DNA of 33,117 nucleotides from an uncultured Blautia sp. (GCA_948436455.1 CAOJIB010000013.1:1-33117), one strand, 5' to 3'; shown: positions 18,294 to 25,439, numbered from the stretch's first letter. The notes: generated from the sequence alone by a model not told the origin. Numbers and translations: made by a program.

Positions 18294-18323
18294 ATTCTAC
18301 CAGCTTTTAGGGGGGACTGTCAA
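18294..18323 (-). promoter_or_regulatory. Predicted sigma-A promoter of the membrane protein/NYN/leuS operon
   Basis: On the minus strand a consensus -35 TTGACA (18323-18318) and -10 TAGAAT (18299-18294) are separated by 18 bp. It lies about 65 bp upstream of the first start codon. This is one of the strongest promoter matches in the window. Confidence 0.75.
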
Positions 18324-18446
18324 TTTGTTCGTTATACTTTTTCAAATCGCTCCCCTATCTTGTTCATCGCTTTTTTTGCGAAGCCGGCGGCAAAATTTTC
18401 TTCTTTTCTATTGTTGCCATTCTCTCACAAAGATAAAAGAAATCCA

Positions 18447-18475
18447 TTGTGAAAAAAGCCAAAAGAGGTTATACT
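18447..18475 (+). promoter_or_regulatory. Predicted promoter of the GNAT acetyltransferase gene
   Basis: TTGTGA (18447-18452) and TATACT (18470-18475) are separated by 17 bp and lie about 50 bp upstream of the start codon. The rest of the 291-bp gap back to 18234 holds the divergent promoter and its hairpin. Confidence 0.55.
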
Positions 18476-18524
18476 GACTTGTGTAATCCGCAAAACAAAA
18501 AATGGAGATTCCAAAGAAAAGCCT

Positions 18525-19022
18525 ATGATTCGACTAAGACCCTATAAAACGACAGATGCAAACACCATAGTATCATGGTGTCAGGATGAAAAAGCATTTT
18601 ATCAGTGGACGGCAGGCGTGCTTGGCCATTATCCTATTACACAAAACGAATTTCGCTTTGTAGAAGCACTATTGCCATTTACCGCGTTTGATCAATCAGG
18701 AATTGTCGGTTTTTTCACGTTAAGAAATCCGAATGAATCCTTCGATGAATTACGCTTCGGATTTGTGATTGTAAATCCCAACAAGCGTGGGCAAGGCTAC
18801 GGAAAAGCAATGCTTCGACTAGGCCTGAAATTTGTATTTGATATCTATGGCGCCAAAAGGGCGTCGTTGAGCGTTTTCGAGAACAATCCTACGGCTTATT
18901 ACTGTTACAAATCGGTGGGATTTGGGGACGTGATTCTTGATACGCCTGAAACATATCAAGTTTTCGACGAGGAATGGGTGTGCAAAGAATTGATGATAGA
19001 AAAAAGGGCTCCTTTTCGATAA
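18525..19022 (+). CDS. GNAT-family N-acetyltransferase
   Basis: This 165-residue enzyme belongs to the GNAT fold, which transfers an acetyl group from acetyl-CoA to an amine. It opens with MIRLRPYKTTDANTIVSW, typical of RimJ/RimL-like members, and has the acetyl-CoA-binding motif RGQGYGKAMLR (about residues 88-98), followed by the NPTAYYCYKSVGF stretch of motif B. The acceptor (protein N-terminus, antibiotic or small amine) is unknown. The ribosome binding site is weak; the GGAG lies rather far from the ATG. The stop codon is inside the left arm of the following terminator. The gene is AT-richer than its neighbours. Confidence 0.85.
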   Translation: MIRLRPYKTTDANTIVSWCQDEKAFYQWTAGVLGHYPITQNEFRFVEALLPFTAFDQSGIVGFFTLRNPNESFDELRFGFVIVNPNKRGQGYGKAMLRLGLKFVFDIYGAKRASLSVFENNPTAYYCYKSVGFGDVILDTPETYQVFDEEWVCKELMIEKRAPFR

Positions 19023-19063
19023 GTCTTTCGGATAGAAAAATTCTTATCGAAAAGGAGTATTTT
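19009..19063. terminator. Bidirectional terminator overlapping the GNAT stop codon
   Basis: Perfect 15-bp arms CTCCTTTTCGATAAG (19009-19023) and CTTATCGAAAAGGAG (19043-19057) enclose a 19-nt loop. On plus a TATTTTATTATT tail follows; on minus a CCCTTTTTT tail follows. It serves the convergent GNAT gene and flavoprotein operon (stop 19065). The left arm contains the last codons and the TAA stop of the GNAT gene. Confidence 0.88.
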
Positions 19064-19064
19064 A

Positions 19065-19616
19065 TTATTCTACTGATTTTCCAAGTTTATACGCTTGTTC
19101 CAGTTCGGGCTTTCCTTCAATATCGCCCACGTCCATATTTCCTCCGGCCAGTACATGGCCAAGACTTTTCCAGCGCAAATGCTTCATCAGATTTTCATAA
19201 TACGTCAGAGCATCCTCAAATCCATGTCCCTCAGCCGCCATCAAAAGCACCGCCGAACGGTCGTTTCCTCGAAGAAGGTTCCCGTCCCCTTCCTCCAGGG
19301 CAAACAGACGGTCAAACGCCGTCCGAAGCTGGCCGCATAAATTCCAATAATACAGCGGCGATGCAAGCACTATCACATCGCACTCTCTAACCGCCGGATA
19401 GATTTTCATCATATCGTCTTTTTGAACGCAAGGACATTCCCTGCTGCTGTGTCCGCCAAAGCATCCTTTACAGCCATGAATCTCCATACGATCGAGGAAA
19501 AACTCCGTGACCGTATGCCCGGCTTCTTTCGCGCCTCTGGCAAATTCTGCAGCCAAAGCGGATGTGTTTCCTTTTTTACGTGGGCTTCCATTTAGAATCA
19601 CTATTTTCTTTCCCAT
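19065..19616 (-). CDS. NADPH-dependent FMN reductase-type flavoprotein (second of tandem pair)
   Basis: This 183-residue flavodoxin-fold protein carries the FMN phosphate loop GSPRKKGNTS (10-19) and the PLYYWNLCGQLRTAFDRL region typical of the NADPH-dependent FMN reductase/iron-sulfur flavoprotein superfamily. Its cysteines are C49, C52, C61 and C63 (IHGCKGCFGG then ECPC), so the third cysteine of the Isf cluster motif is missing compared with its upstream paralog. It may therefore bind only FMN. The start at 19616 follows GAGGGGG, 10 bp after the paralog's stop. The two genes clearly form an operon by tandem duplication, followed by the shared terminator. Confidence 0.87.
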   Translation of the reverse strand: MGKKIVILNGSPRKKGNTSALAAEFARGAKEAGHTVTEFFLDRMEIHGCKGCFGGHSSRECPCVQKDDMMKIYPAVRECDVIVLASPLYYWNLCGQLRTAFDRLFALEEGDGNLLRGNDRSAVLLMAAEGHGFEDALTYYENLMKHLRWKSLGHVLAGGNMDVGDIEGKPELEQAYKLGKSVE

Positions 19617-19626
19617 ATTTTCCCCC

Positions 19627-20172
19627 TCAAATGGCGTCGGCCAAGGCCGCCGCTTTTTTGCATCCATCCGTTTTTTCAATATCGCCGACGTTCAGCACCC
19701 CAGGAATCAAGACTTCGCCAACCATCGTCCACTTATTCAAAGCACACATACGTTCCATCGGAATCCGAACCCCATCCATCACAGACATATCTTCTTCCTC
19801 GCAACAGGTGATCAACGCACATTTCTTGCCGGCAATGTCTTTTCCACCTACAACTAAAGAAAAAATCCGGTCGATGACTCCTTTAATCTGCGCCGGGATC
19901 GAATACCAATAGACCGGCATGGTAAATACAATGGCGTCCGCCTCTAAAATAGCCGGAGCAATCGTATTAAAGTCATCGTCAAAGGTACAGGCTTTTCCTG
20001 TAGAAAAACAGGTTTCACATGCATGACATCCGCCTACTTTTTTCATAGCCGCGTCAAAACGGGTAACGGTATGCCCTTTTTCTTTTGCCGCCTCGATAAA
20101 CGCATCCGTCATAGCAAAGCTGTTTCCCTTTTTACGGGGACTCCCAGTGATTACTACGATTTTTTTACTCAT
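19627..20172 (-). CDS. Iron-sulfur flavoprotein-like FMN reductase (first of tandem pair)
   Basis: This 181-residue flavodoxin-fold protein has the FMN loop GSPRKKGNSF (10-19) and MPVYWYSIPAQIKGVIDR at about 94-111. C49, C52, C55 and C62 form CX2CX2CX6C, which fits the compact 4Fe-4S motif of archaeal and clostridial iron-sulfur flavoproteins (Isf), followed by DDDF. It probably moves electrons from NAD(P)H or ferredoxin to small oxidised substrates (inference from family). The ATG at 20172 follows AAGGAGG. It is the first gene of the operon and diverges from an HxlR regulator gene. Confidence 0.88.
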   Translation of the reverse strand: MSKKIVVITGSPRKKGNSFAMTDAFIEAAKEKGHTVTRFDAAMKKVGGCHACETCFSTGKACTFDDDFNTIAPAILEADAIVFTMPVYWYSIPAQIKGVIDRIFSLVVGGKDIAGKKCALITCCEEEDMSVMDGVRIPMERMCALNKWTMVGEVLIPGVLNVGDIEKTDGCKKAAALADAI

Positions 20173-20268
20173 AAGATGATCCTCCTTACATCTAATTGGG
20201 CTGCACGACCCTATTGATATCCTTTCATGCGTATCTGCAGGATCAGCCCTGTGCGGCCGTTCTTCACA

Positions 20269-20297
20269 TTGACTTTTCCTGCTGTCGATATTATAAT
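20269..20297 (+). promoter_or_regulatory. Predicted promoter of the HxlR regulator gene
   Basis: TTGACT (20269-20274) and TATAAT (20292-20297) are 17 bp apart, a near-consensus match. The predicted start point is near 20304, upstream of the palindrome at 20322-20348, which would allow autorepression by roadblock. Confidence 0.72.
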
Positions 20298-20323
20298 TAT
20301 AATCAGAATAAACGAAAAGACAA
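20296..20323 (-). promoter_or_regulatory. Predicted promoter of the tandem flavoprotein operon
   Basis: On the minus strand TTGTCT (20323-20318) and TATAAT (20301-20296) are 16 bp apart. Its -10 overlaps that of the divergent HxlR promoter in a symmetrical AT-rich block, and its -35 touches the left arm of the candidate operator. Confidence 0.55.
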
Positions 20324-20348
20324 GTACGCACCTTTAAGTGCGATACTT
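20322..20348. promoter_or_regulatory. Candidate HxlR operator
   Basis: An inverted repeat AAGTACGCAC ... GTGCGATACTT (one inserted base in the right arm, 6-nt centre) lies between the divergent HxlR gene and flavoprotein operon. AAGTA/TACTT ends resemble sites described for the HxlR relative YodB. A second TACTT at 20363-20367 continues the pattern. It overlaps the -35 of the flavoprotein promoter. Confidence 0.5.
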
Positions 20349-20386
20349 ACGAAGAGGTTATATACTTACCTAAAGGAGAGTGTAAA

Positions 20387-20719
20387 ATGAACGAACGCTG
20401 TATATCCCAGGAATGCCTCGAAACAACTGGGTTTAGTTATACCTTATCCCTGATCAACGGAAAATACAAAATGACGATCCTGTATACCCTGATGGAATTT
20501 GAGATCGTTCGTTTTAATGAAATGAAAAAATATATTAAAGAAATTTCCTATAAAACTCTCAGTTCCACTTTGAAGGAATTGGAAGCGGATCGGTTGGTAC
20601 ACAGAAAAGAATATCCGCAAATTCCTCCAAAAGTGGAATATAGTTTGACCGAACGGGGAAAATCATTGATTCCCATCCTGGATAGCATGTGCGAATGGGG
20701 CGACACGCACCGGCTTTAG
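20387..20719 (+). CDS. HxlR-family winged-helix regulator
   Basis: This 110-residue DNA-binding protein matches the HxlR family: SLINGKYKMTILYTLME at the N-terminal helix, FNEMKKYIKEISYKTLSSTL as the recognition region, and the wing PPKVEYSLTERGKSL. Family members such as YodB and HypR sense quinones, aldehydes or disulfide stress through an N-terminal cysteine and repress neighbouring reductases. Here C5 and C10 are candidate sensors. It diverges from two flavoprotein reductase genes, the usual layout for such a regulator/target pair. The ATG follows AAGGAGAG. Its last 57 bp overlap the 3' end of the convergent SDR gene. Confidence 0.92.
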   Translation: MNERCISQECLETTGFSYTLSLINGKYKMTILYTLMEFEIVRFNEMKKYIKEISYKTLSSTLKELEADRLVHRKEYPQIPPKVEYSLTERGKSLIPILDSMCEWGDTHRL

Positions 20720-21535
20720 GGCGCCGTAAAAATAACTGGCCGTTGCGCCGCCGTCAATCAGAAAGTCCGCCCCGGTAATAAAAGCCCCCGCCGGACTCAT
20801 CAGCAACTCCGCCACGTTTGCAACCTCATCCGCCGTGCCCGGTCTGCCCGCCGGGCATTTTGCAAACATATTTTTATAAAAATCCCCGCGGGGTCCGTTG
20901 AATTCGTCCATGGCAAGGGGAGTCACGATAATTCCCGGCGAAATGGAATTCAGCCTTGCGCCCCGCTCTCCCCATTTTACGGCTTCCGCCATCACGCGTT
21001 TTTCGTTACAGCGTTTCGCCATCTGATACGCGTGCAGCGTGTCCTTTATATTTTCCGGCTGTAAAATGTAAAGGCCGAGCAATTCTTCCGTTGGAGTTAG
21101 GGCAAGCTGTTCATCTTCCTGGGGAGTCAATTGTTTCATCCGATGCCCCGACTGACTTGAAATCGTTACGCCGACGCCGCCTTTGGCAATCACTTTTCCT
21201 ACCTCCTCCAATAATACCGCGGTTCCGTATAAATCCACTTGTAAAATTGCTTCCACCGGCGCCTGGCTTGGAGAAACTCCCGCGGCGTTGATCAGCATCT
21301 TTATCTCTCCATAGCGAATCGCCGTATCGATTAATTGTAAAATAGACTCTCTAGACGATAGATCCATTTCCATAGGCTCTACGTCAAACCCCGCGCAGTT
21401 CATAGTTTCCGCAATCATTTTTGCATTTTCAAATTTCTTGTCACCCACGACAATCTTTTTTCCGTATCCTACCCGTCTTGCAATCGCCATACCGATCTGT
21501 CCGGCCCCTATCAGGAGCACAACCTCTTTTTTCAT
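20663..21535 (-). CDS. Short-chain dehydrogenase/reductase (SDR family)
   Basis: This 290-residue NAD(P)-dependent oxidoreductase has GAGQIG (10-15) for cofactor binding, NAAG (83-86), SSQSG near S127 and catalytic Y170/K174 (YQMAK). The family end motif LIDGGATASYF is present, but about 15 further residues follow, encoded antisense to the HxlR gene. A segment between the serine and tyrosine (about 131-165) is longer than in classical SDRs. The ATG at 21535 is preferred because GAAAGGAT precedes it; longer in-frame starts overlap the flavodoxin gene. It follows the flavodoxin gene by 71 bp and is probably co-transcribed with it. Substrate unknown. Confidence 0.9.
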   Translation of the reverse strand: MKKEVVLLIGAGQIGMAIARRVGYGKKIVVGDKKFENAKMIAETMNCAGFDVEPMEMDLSSRESILQLIDTAIRYGEIKMLINAAGVSPSQAPVEAILQVDLYGTAVLLEEVGKVIAKGGVGVTISSQSGHRMKQLTPQEDEQLALTPTEELLGLYILQPENIKDTLHAYQMAKRCNEKRVMAEAVKWGERGARLNSISPGIIVTPLAMDEFNGPRGDFYKNMFAKCPAGRPGTADEVANVAELLMSPAGAFITGADFLIDGGATASYFYGALKPVRVAPFAHAIQDGNQ

Positions 21536-21606
21536 TTTGCATATCCTTTCTTCCATTGTTAAAGAAACAATCTTTTCAAATTCTTCTGTATGCAGAAGCT
21601 GTGATT

Positions 21607-22113
21607 TTATTCTTCCAGCCATTTTTTCAGCGCATTTTCACATCGGTCGACGCTGCTTCCCTGAATCGCCAGACCTTTTTTGATACGAGCGCCCGGGCAG
21701 CATTTTGCAAGATCGGCCTCGCTTCTGCCCATTTTGCTGCCTTCATGCGTACATACCGGGCGAATCGTTTTTCCCTTAAAATCCAGCTGCTCCAGTGCCG
21801 TAAACATATGCATCGGCAGGGTTCCACAATAATTCGGATACATAATGGTCACCAGATCATACTGCGACATATTCTCTGGCACACCCTCCACTTCAGGGCG
21901 CGCACCGCTTTGCAAATCTTTTTTCGCCTGTTCAATACAAGTATTGTAATCTGCGGCGTACGGCTTTGCCGGCACAACCTGAAATAAATCGGCTCCCGTC
22001 AGAGCCGCCGCTCTTTCCGCCACGACTTCTGTGTTGCCTTTTTCAATGTATTTCAGGCTTCCGCCAAAATAATTCTCATCCGCTCTTGAAAAATATAAAA
22101 TCAACTCTTTCAT
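21607..22113 (-). CDS. Flavodoxin (Flavodoxin_4-like)
   Basis: This 168-residue FMN-binding electron carrier or quinone-reductase-like protein has the family's N-terminal ELILYFSRADENYFGG, GNTEVVAERAA (about 28-38) and IMYPNYCGTLPMHMFTALEQ (about 93-112). The ATG at 22113 follows GGAGGT; an upstream ATG at 22128 has no ribosome binding site. It is transcribed ahead of the SDR gene from a good promoter with a LysR-type box upstream, suggesting control by the neighbouring LysR regulator (22302-23186). These flavodoxins are often near LysR regulators and cyclophilin-like lipoproteins in Clostridia. Confidence 0.88.
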   Translation of the reverse strand: MKELILYFSRADENYFGGSLKYIEKGNTEVVAERAAALTGADLFQVVPAKPYAADYNTCIEQAKKDLQSGARPEVEGVPENMSQYDLVTIMYPNYCGTLPMHMFTALEQLDFKGKTIRPVCTHEGSKMGRSEADLAKCCPGARIKKGLAIQGSSVDRCENALKKWLEE

Positions 22114-22147
22114 GCCTACCTCCGCCAAATATATTTTTTATACCTCT

Positions 22148-22176
22148 ATTCTAATTACAACAACCTTATCAATCAA
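22148..22176 (-). promoter_or_regulatory. Predicted promoter of the flavodoxin-SDR unit
   Basis: On the minus strand TTGATT (22176-22171) and TAGAAT (22153-22148) are 17 bp apart, about 35 bp from the flavodoxin start codon. The predicted start point is near 22141. Confidence 0.68.
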
Positions 22177-22197
22177 TTCGATTTTCGGCAGTATAGG

Positions 22198-22212
22198 ATA
22201 AGTTTTTCTTAT
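22198..22212. promoter_or_regulatory. Candidate LysR-type (T-N11-A) box
   Basis: The palindrome ATAAG-N5-CTTAT contains T-N11-A, the LysR recognition pattern. Its centre at 22205 is about 64 bp upstream of the predicted flavodoxin start point, which is the usual place for a LysR recognition site. The closest regulator gene is the LysR gene ending at 22302. Confidence 0.5.
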
Positions 22213-22301
22213 AGAAAACCGGCTGTCAGCACTTTTGGAAATCGCATGACAGAAAAATAGAACCCTTTTGGGCCAGTGGCATAAAAGGATTCCAATCAAT
22301 C

Positions 22302-23186
22302 TTACCTTTCGAATTTCCTTCGTAAAATATCTGCAAACTCTTCCGATATTCTTTTTGTATTTTCTTTTTTCCAAAAGACACAATAATTCCGCTTCATTGG
22401 CGCGTCGCCGCGATACAATGGAATTCTCACAATATTTGCTCCAAGACTGCCCTCTAGGGGCGTACCTTCGCTTGGCATAAAGCCCTGTCCGCTGATTACA
22501 AGTATCCTCGCTTCTTCCATCGTATCGGCAAACAGCATTTCTCCCTGGAAACCGACTACATCATGATAATATTCTGCTTCCGTTTCCTGTTCTGCTTTCG
22601 ATGATACGAGGATGCAGGACATATGCTTTAATTCTTGTACGGTCACTTTATCTAAAGCAGCGATTGGATTCCTCGCCGCAATTTCTATATGCGTCGTCAA
22701 AGACGTCAGAAGCATATTCATAAATTCATACGAAAACGCTCTACGTTGATCATTAAAGGCAAGATCAATGTCGTTCGTCAACAGCATACGATACAGTTCA
22801 TCATGATTTCCATAAAAAATTTTCACGAGAATATCGGGGTATTTTCCTGTAAATTCCTCCAGGGCAAGATGGAATTCCTGTCCGCTGTAGCAACGTAGGA
22901 ACCCCACTTTCAGGCACGTTTGCTCCCCGCCCGCAAGCCGGCCGGCTTCCCGAACGATCTGATCATAATCAGCCACCAGCACAAGGCTTTTTTTATAGAA
23001 AAACTCTCCCGCAGGTGTCAATGCAAACTTCCGTTTTTTTCGCTCCAACAATGGAAATCCCAATTCTCTTTCCAACGCCTGTATCTGCTGCGAAATGGCG
23101 GACTGTGAGATATTGCACGCATACGCTGCCTCTGAAAAGCTGTTATGCTTGACTACCGCCTGAAAATATCTGATCTGTCTTAACAA
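22302..23186 (-). CDS. LysR-family transcriptional regulator
   Basis: This 294-residue regulator has an N-terminal HTH (about residues 1-60, with FSEAAYACNISQSAISQQIQ and ALERELGFPLLERKKR) and a periplasmic-binding-like effector domain with GFLRCYSGQEFHLALEEF at about 94-111. The start is TTG at 23186, with GAGGTAGAGG just upstream; the reading frame has no better start. It begins 11 bp after the stop of the cyclophilin-like lipoprotein gene in the same direction, and its 3' end faces the flavodoxin promoter. It is likely to regulate the flavodoxin-SDR unit and perhaps its own operon (inference). Confidence 0.93.
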   Translation of the reverse strand: MLRQIRYFQAVVKHNSFSEAAYACNISQSAISQQIQALERELGFPLLERKKRKFALTPAGEFFYKKSLVLVADYDQIVREAGRLAGGEQTCLKVGFLRCYSGQEFHLALEEFTGKYPDILVKIFYGNHDELYRMLLTNDIDLAFNDQRRAFSYEFMNMLLTSLTTHIEIAARNPIAALDKVTVQELKHMSCILVSSKAEQETEAEYYHDVVGFQGEMLFADTMEEARILVISGQGFMPSEGTPLEGSLGANIVRIPLYRGDAPMKRNYCVFWKKENTKRISEEFADILRRKFER

Positions 23187-23197
23187 AACCTCTACCT

Positions 23198-23779
23198 CTA
23201 TATAATCTTTCCATTTGCAGGAAGGGAGAGCACCGCCGTCACGCTTCCGCCGCCCAATAGATCCTTAAGCTCCTGCTGCGTCATATGATCAATCTTTCCC
23301 AGCCTTGTAAAATTCCACGAATTTGTATCGTAATAGATCACAAAAGAATTCCCCTGATACAAAATCAAGTCGCCGGCGCCCGTGCGGATCTGTTCGTCAT
23401 TTCTCGGCAGACTTTGCGGCAATGTTCCCACTTTTTCCATGCTTGCGTAATCATCCATTTCAATGGTAACGGGTCCTTCCGAAAGCATTTCGATCAGCGC
23501 TTCCGTAGAAGAATTCTGCACAAGAGTTGCCGCGAGTACAGTATCTCCAATCTGAATATACATGGTCATATGGTTTTCTTCCTCCTGTTCTGCCTGATAA
23601 GTTTCCATCGGATCGCTTTTTTCCAGCTCTATTTTCGGCCGCTTTGTTTCATCTAAATTTCCCACAATTCGGCCGTTTCCATCGTTTACAGCGGATTTTT
23701 CTTTCTCCTGTTGATTCTCGCAAGCCGTAAAAGAAACAACCATTAGAAACAGCAGCCCCCAACAAAAGAATCGTTTCAT
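23198..23779 (-). CDS. Cyclophilin-like fold lipoprotein
   Basis: This 193-residue protein has a signal peptide ending in a lipobox-like FTAC (residues about 18-21), a charged linker, and a cyclophilin-like domain from about residue 70: MYIQIGDTVLAATLVQNSST, then MDDYASMEKVGTLPQSLP, GAGDLILYQGNSFVIYYD and WNFTRLGKI. This fold is named for its resemblance to cyclophilin but has no proven isomerase activity. It is expected to be lipid-anchored outside the membrane. The start at 23779 follows AGGGGA; the in-frame extension to 23866 overlaps the DUF3737 remnant. It is followed directly by the LysR gene. Confidence 0.87.
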   Translation of the reverse strand: MKRFFCWGLLFLMVVSFTACENQQEKEKSAVNDGNGRIVGNLDETKRPKIELEKSDPMETYQAEQEEENHMTMYIQIGDTVLAATLVQNSSTEALIEMLSEGPVTIEMDDYASMEKVGTLPQSLPRNDEQIRTGAGDLILYQGNSFVIYYDTNSWNFTRLGKIDHMTQQELKDLLGGGSVTAVLSLPANGKII

Positions 23780-23850
23780 CTCATATTCCCCTAAGTAATT
23801 AAATATGCGTATAGCTACCGGATCATTCTTTCTTAAAACCAAGTCTTGGA

Positions 23851-24468
23851 CTACGCGCAGACGCACACGGCTTTCGATACCGGCCCGCAGACAACTTTTG
23901 TTCTGGAAGGATCAATTCGATCTGTTTCCATAATGATCTCGCCAATCGCATCCGCATAAATTTCTCCACAGATAGGATTTTTAATACTGTCTATACTACC
24001 GCATACAGTTGCATGGACTTCGCTGTTTTCAAAGGACAGATCCGTCTGCTCCATAATGCAATCCTCCAAAATCAGTCCTTTGCAGTAGCACAAAGGCTGC
24101 GTACCGATAATCTTACAACGGATCAACTTCAAGTTCTTAGCATACCAGCCAAGATACTCTCCGCGAATCACACAATCTTCCACCGTCACGTTTTTGCTGT
24201 GCCAAAAGGCATCCTTCGTATGAAGATCAGAATTCCGAATTACAGCGTTTTCCACATACTGAAAAGAATATTTCCCCGTCATAGTCAAACCATCAATCTC
24301 CAGATCCCTACACTTGAAAAACGGATACTCCGATTCCAAAGTACAACGTCTGATCCGCAGATCACTGCATTTCCATGCAAATTCCGGCGAATGAATTTCA
24401 CATTCGGTCAGTGAAAGCTTCCCATGGCATTCCCGGAGAGCTTTGATTCCATGTATAAATCCCTGAAT
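23851..24468 (-). pseudogene. DUF3737 family protein, 5'-truncated
   Basis: The frame is open from just after an in-frame TGA (24471-24469) to a stop at 23851, about 205 codons. It begins with IHGIKALRECHGKLSLTECE and continues with SEYPFFKC, TGKYSFQYVENAVIRNSDL, TKDAFWHSKNVTVEDCVI and IGTQPLCYCKGLILEDC, the repeated beta-helix-like units of DUF3737. Family members are about 280 residues and start well before this point, so roughly the first 75-85 residues are gone. There is no ATG or GTG in frame before TTG 24339. The missing part should lie where the promoter of the divergent LysR gene now stands. Function of the family is unknown. Confidence 0.75.
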
Positions 24469-24507
24469 TCAAAATAGCAAATACTTATATTAAATATATA
24501 TCTATGC

Positions 24508-24536
24508 TTGACGGTTATATCTGACCATGCTATATT
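24508..24536 (+). promoter_or_regulatory. Predicted promoter of the broken LysR gene
   Basis: TTGACG (24508-24513) and TATATT (24531-24536) are 17 bp apart, with AGGAGGT and the TTG start shortly after. It lies in the gap left by the truncated DUF3737 gene. Confidence 0.65.
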
Positions 24537-24560
24537 GAATAAAACAGGAGGTACTTACCT

Positions 24561-25439
24561 TTGGAAATTCGCGTCCTTCAATATTTTCTTGCCGTGGCAA
24601 GAGAACAGAGCATATCTGGTGCGGCAGAATATCTGCATCTTTCTCAGCCCACCCTTTCACGCCAATTAAAAGATTTAGAAAACGCACTTGGTAAGCAGCT
24701 CTTTATTCGTGGAAATCGAAAAATCACCCTGACCGACGAGGGCATGACGCTCCGAAAACGGGCGGAAGAAATTATGGAGCTTGTCAGAAAAACGGAAGAT
24801 GAAATCATGTTTTCTGAAGAAACCGTTACAGGCAATGTCTACATTGGCGCCGGAGAAACAAAAGCCGTACGCATTCTTGCCTGCGCTGCGCATCGGTTAT
24901 AGGAAAGCTTTCCCAAAATCCGCATCCATATTTCCAGCGGAGACGCCGCAGACGTGACGGAACGGCTGAATAAAGGACTGATTGACTTTGGGGTTCTATT
25001 TGAGCCTACCAATTTATCCGCGTATAATCATTTGCGGATTCCCGTACAGGATGAATGGGGCGTCCTGATGCGGCGGGACGCTTCCCTGGCCAAAAAAGAA
25101 AGAATTGCACCGGAGGACTTATGGGATAAACCGCTTATCCTTTCCCGCCAACAAAAGGAAGGTGGCGCCTTATCCGTCTGGCTGAAGCAAGATTTTTCGA
25201 AGCTAAATATTGTCGCGACCTACAGCCTCTTATATAACGGCTCTCTTATGGTAGACGAGGGAATGGGATACGCCCTGTGCCTAAATCATATCATCAATCC
25301 CACCGGAGAAAGCAATCTCTGTTTTCGGCCGCTTTTTCCGAAGCTCTCTATTGGCCTCTACGTAGTATGGAAAAAGTATCAATCTCTAAATAAAGCATCG
25401 GAAAAATTTCTCGCACAGCTAAAGGAACTGATTGAATAA
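24561..25439 (+). pseudogene. LysR-family regulator interrupted by an in-frame TAG
   Basis: The frame starts at TTG 24561 (AGGAGGT 8 bp upstream) with a classic LysR HTH: LQYFLAVAREQSISGAAEYL, LSQPTLSRQLKDLENALG. After 113 codons a TAG (24900-24902) interrupts it, and the same frame continues without other defects through ESFPKIRIHISSGDAADVTE and a complete effector domain to 25439 (about 292 residues in all). In relatives this position lies in the helix before the first effector strand and is usually occupied by Q or another residue; a CAG-to-TAG change would explain it. Either a nonsense mutation, a sequencing error or stop readthrough. A normal-length protein is not expected otherwise. Confidence 0.85.

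Noticed and set aside
22255-22280. Possible terminator after the LysR gene (CCC-AAAA-GGG then a T-rich tail, minus strand)
   Set aside because: The stem is only about 3-4 bp, too weak to call.
24471-24560. A frame opposite the LysR promoter reading AWSDITVKH that could be part of the missing DUF3737 N-terminus
   Set aside because: The resemblance to the family is too short and in a different frame; the bases are better explained as the LysR promoter.
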